Of a DNA stretch of 8,030 bases, positions 6,998-8,030 are shown one piece after another (within the stretch, counting starts at the first letter, position 1; every line of letters starts with the position of its first letter). Below the pieces are notes generated by a model. That model ran no database searches, was not told where the DNA came from, and saw nothing but the letters and a program-made list of their open reading frames with translations. Origin of the DNA: Sulfurimonas sp. (GTDB lineage: Bacteria > Campylobacterota > Campylobacteria > Campylobacterales > Sulfurimonadaceae); contig JAMOMX010000365.1 in NCBI GenBank assembly GCA_027066935.1, positions 1-8,030 of the forward strand, in the 5' to 3' direction. The position numbers and the translations under genes were made by a program.

Positions 6998-7413
6998 AAT
7001 ATTTACTCGATACAAATATTATTTCTGAATTTATATCTAAAACTCCCAATCAAAATGTCATTGATTATATTTTAGCTCTTGATGAGAATGATTTATACTT
7101 ATCTGTAATAACTATTGGGGAGATTAAAGCTGGTATTGAAAAGCTTGATAACGGTAGTAAAAAAGAAAAATTATTGTATTGGTTAGAAAATGATTTACTA
7201 GATAGATTTCAAAATAAAATCATAGATATAGATACCGAAGTTATGCTTCAATGGGGTGCAATAAACCATAGACTAAAACAGCTAGGCAAACCATTACCAA
7301 TTATGGATTCGTTAATTGGAGCTACAAGTGAAATGAAAAATTTTATTTTAATAACGAGAAACGAAAAAGACTTTAAAAACTTAAATATTAAAGTGATTAA
7401 TCCTTTTCTTTAA
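6994..7413 (+). CDS. vapC: VapC-type PIN-domain ribonuclease toxin
   Basis: A 139-residue protein of typical VapC length. The motif KYLLDTNIISEF places the first catalytic acid D6; SVITIGEIKAGIEKL gives E43; PIMDSLIGA gives D105; ITRNEKDF gives D126. Together these are the metal-binding acidic residues of PIN ribonucleases, all intact. VapC toxins cut tRNA or rRNA and arrest growth when the antitoxin is lost; the RNA target here cannot be read from sequence. Translation starts at TTG 6994-6996, overlapping the antitoxin stop (TTGA), so it depends on translation of the antitoxin. The stop codon TAA is the first base triplet of the repeat arm that leads to attR. Confident family call. Confidence 0.9.
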   Translation: MKYLLDTNIISEFISKTPNQNVIDYILALDENDLYLSVITIGEIKAGIEKLDNGSKKEKLLYWLENDLLDRFQNKIIDIDTEVMLQWGAINHRLKQLGKPLPIMDSLIGATSEMKNFILITRNEKDFKNLNIKVINPFL

Positions 7414-7461
7414 ATCTTTGATAAATCGTACAATATGATTAGATTTAAATAAATATGATGT
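7411..7461 (+). repeat. Pre-core arm sequence, copy 2 (end of module B, abuts attR)
   Basis: Begins with the toxin stop codon and runs into the att core at 7462; it aligns with 6495-6545. The near-identical 50 bp following two unrelated genes shows that it belongs to the element, not to either gene. It probably contains recombinase arm-binding sites. Confidence 0.7.
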
Positions 7462-7508
7462 CTGTTAATCACTTGGTCACTGGTTCGAATCCAGTATCCG
7501 GAGCCATA
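7462..7508 (+). repeat. attR core: displaced 3' fragment of tRNA-Asn
   Basis: Exact 47-bp copy of 3211-3257: anticodon loop, 3' anticodon strand, variable loop, T arm, acceptor 3' strand, G73, CCA and TA. It lacks the first 30 nt of the tRNA and its promoter, so it cannot yield a tRNA. It is the second boundary of the island. Confidence 0.85.
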
Positions 7509-7578
7509 CACAAACCCCCTAAAACATGAACTTTCAAACACTTTTTATCTCAAATTTAAGTTTTCTAAAAATACATTA
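7509..7578 (+). repeat. Post-core arm sequence, copy 2
   Basis: Resembles 3258-3320, with the shared 13-mer GAACTTTCAAACA at 7528-7540 and AAGTTTTC near 7558. Homologous arms after both cores mean that either another related element starts here, or the first element took its arm from a copy of this chromosomal flank. Confidence 0.6.
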
Positions 7579-7598
7579 AGTCCGTCGTAAGTCCGTCC
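7577..7598 (+). repeat. 11-bp tandem direct repeat (TAAGTCCGTCG / TAAGTCCGTCC)
   Basis: Two head-to-tail copies differing only in the last base. They are GC-richer than the surrounding DNA and lie ~70 bp past the att core. One helical turn of spacing puts both copies on the same DNA face, as for paired protein sites such as recombinase arm sites. That role is an inference. The first arm copy (3258-3320) lacks them. Confidence 0.5.
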
Positions 7599-7751
7599 AA
7601 TAATATAAACATTGATGAGATATGAGTATGTAAATATACTTTATTCTTAAAATATATTTCATTGCAGTACGACAGATAATAGAAATTAAGCATAAATTAG
7701 TGTATATTATCCTATATAACATGATGTATAATATGCAGTTAGTAAGCTTAT

Positions 7752-7778
7752 CATACTAAAGCCCTACACATAGAACTT
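7752..7778 (+). repeat. Post-core arm sequence, partial copy 3 without core
   Basis: CATACTAAAGCCCTACACA followed by TAGAACTT aligns with the CATA...AA.CCC.TA.ACA..GAACTT pattern that follows both att cores (from 3254 and from 7505). Only the CATA from the core end is left upstream. It is probably a decayed third junction; the match is short and gapped, so moderate to low confidence. Confidence 0.4.
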
Positions 7779-7864
7779 AACGCACCTAAATATATTCAAA
7801 AAACATCTTTCAACATATTTTTCCTACTTATTACTATTATTCAATCATCAATCACTTAGTTTTA

Positions 7865-7892
7865 TATAATAAAAGTAATAATTAACAAAAGG
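7865..7892 (+). promoter_or_regulatory. Likely -10 box and ribosome-binding site of the last gene
   Basis: TATAAT at 7865-7870 and AAAAGG at 7887-7892, the latter 6 nt before the ATG at 7899. No -35 consensus is visible. The short leader (about 22 nt) and clean ribosome-binding site support a real gene start at 7899. Confidence 0.55.
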
Positions 7893-7898
7893 TTTACT

Positions 7899-8030
7899 AT
7901 GTCAGAGAAAAAAGCAGGTCGTCCACCATTAAAAGACGAATCAGAAAAACAAGATAAAAAAGTAATGTTGTCTTTTACAGAAAAAAGATATGATGAGTTG
8001 AAAAAAATGCAGGTGCTTTTAAATCAAGCT
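7899..8030 (+). CDS. Small GRPP-motif protein, probably ribbon-helix-helix DNA-binding (3' end outside window)
   Basis: The first 44 codons of a gene cut by the window end. It begins MSEKKAGRPPLKDESEKQDK, a basic AGRPP tail, and continues KVMLSFTEKRYDELKKMQVLLNQ. The alternating strand VMLSFT followed by a helix starting TEKRYDELKK fits a CopG/Arc-like ribbon-helix-helix fold. Proteins of this style are common on plasmids and integrated elements as repressors or relaxosome accessory proteins. Its position after a repeat-rich element end suggests it belongs to a second mobile element. The fold call is from a short segment only. Confidence 0.6.
   Translation, partial: MSEKKAGRPPLKDESEKQDKKVMLSFTEKRYDELKKMQVLLNQA

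Larger units (their letters stand above)
3211..7508. mobile_element. Integrase-less genomic island in tRNA-Asn (attL to attR)
   Basis: The island is bounded by a perfect 47-bp direct repeat: 3211-3257 inside the intact tRNA-Asn and 7462-7508 as a displaced copy. The unit length from one core to the next is 4251 bp. All cargo reads on the + strand: a Zeta-like kinase, a small helical protein, a TOTE-type primase-helicase, and an antitoxin/VapC pair. No tyrosine or serine recombinase, excisionase, replication or transfer gene is present, so the island must have been mobilised in trans or has lost these genes. The tRNA-3'-end repeat is the standard scar of tyrosine-recombinase integration. Internal repeats suggest it is a composite of two modules, and similar sequence beyond 7508 suggests a neighbour of the same kind. 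Confidence 0.8.
7509..7898. other. Gene-free stretch after the island
   Basis: About 390 bp with no reading frame I would support on either strand. It contains the second arm copy, an 11-bp tandem repeat (7577-7598), a weak AT inverted repeat (7704-7710 / 7728-7734), an 8-bp palindrome TAAGCTTA (7743-7750), a third partial arm copy (7752-7778), and a likely promoter and ribosome-binding site near 7865-7892. The density of repeats suits an element end with recombinase-binding sites. Confidence 0.5.

Noticed and set aside
3258..7461. Integrase or transposase gene hidden in the island
   Set aside because: Every long frame was accounted for. None shows tyrosine-recombinase (R...HxxR...Y), serine-recombinase or DDE motifs.
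7704..7734. Inverted repeat ATATTAT / ATAATAT with a 17-bp loop
   Set aside because: Purely A/T and short in a very AT-rich region, so expected by chance.
1..8030. CRISPR array
   Set aside because: No regularly spaced short repeats were seen. The repeats found are att cores, arm sequences and one tandem pair.

Overview
The window is AT-rich and looks like a chromosome segment of a Campylobacterota (former Epsilonproteobacteria) species of the Sulfurimonas/Arcobacter type. The basis is low GC, A/T-rich codon choice and the recognisable products. The genus is an inference from the style of the proteins; no database was searched.

Core region (1-3255). All genes read on the + strand and are closely packed. 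They are the 3' end of asd (aspartate-semialdehyde dehydrogenase), a YqhA/UPF0114-family membrane protein 2 nt later, hemE (uroporphyrinogen decarboxylase), a radical SAM protein whose GTG start overlaps the hemE stop by one base, and an intact tRNA-Asn(GTT) with encoded CCA. The tRNA has a perfect-consensus sigma70 promoter. This part is ordinary housekeeping sequence.

Accessory region (3211-7508). The last 45 nt of the tRNA gene plus 2 nt, starting exactly at the first base of the anticodon loop, recur as a perfect 47-bp direct repeat at 7462-7508. This is the usual attL/attR signature of a tyrosine-recombinase element integrated into a tRNA gene. The enclosed 4.25 kb carries no recombinase. 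It holds two cargo modules. Module A is a three-gene operon: a Zeta-toxin-like P-loop kinase (TTG start), a 61-aa helical protein overlapping it by ATGA, and a 738-aa protein with an archaeo-eukaryotic primase domain of the TOTE type followed by a DEAH superfamily 2 helicase. Module B is a type II toxin-antitoxin pair, an antitoxin-like protein and a VapC-type PIN ribonuclease, overlapping by TTGA.

Element architecture. Each module ends in a copy of the same ~50-bp sequence, which begins at the stop codon of its last gene (6495-6545 and 7411-7461). The sequence just 3' of the att core also recurs: after the tRNA (3258-3320), after the second core (7509-7578), and as a shorter, coreless copy at 7752-7778. 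These repeated arms suggest serial or tandem integration of related small elements into the same tRNA-Asn gene, with some junctions later lost. The region after 7508 may therefore be another element rather than original chromosome. It has ~390 bp without a gene, an 11-bp tandem repeat, and then the start of a small GRPP-containing, possibly ribbon-helix-helix protein that runs off the window.

The best candidate for an under-described system is the Zeta-like kinase / small protein / TOTE primase-helicase operon carried on an integrase-less tRNA-Asn island.
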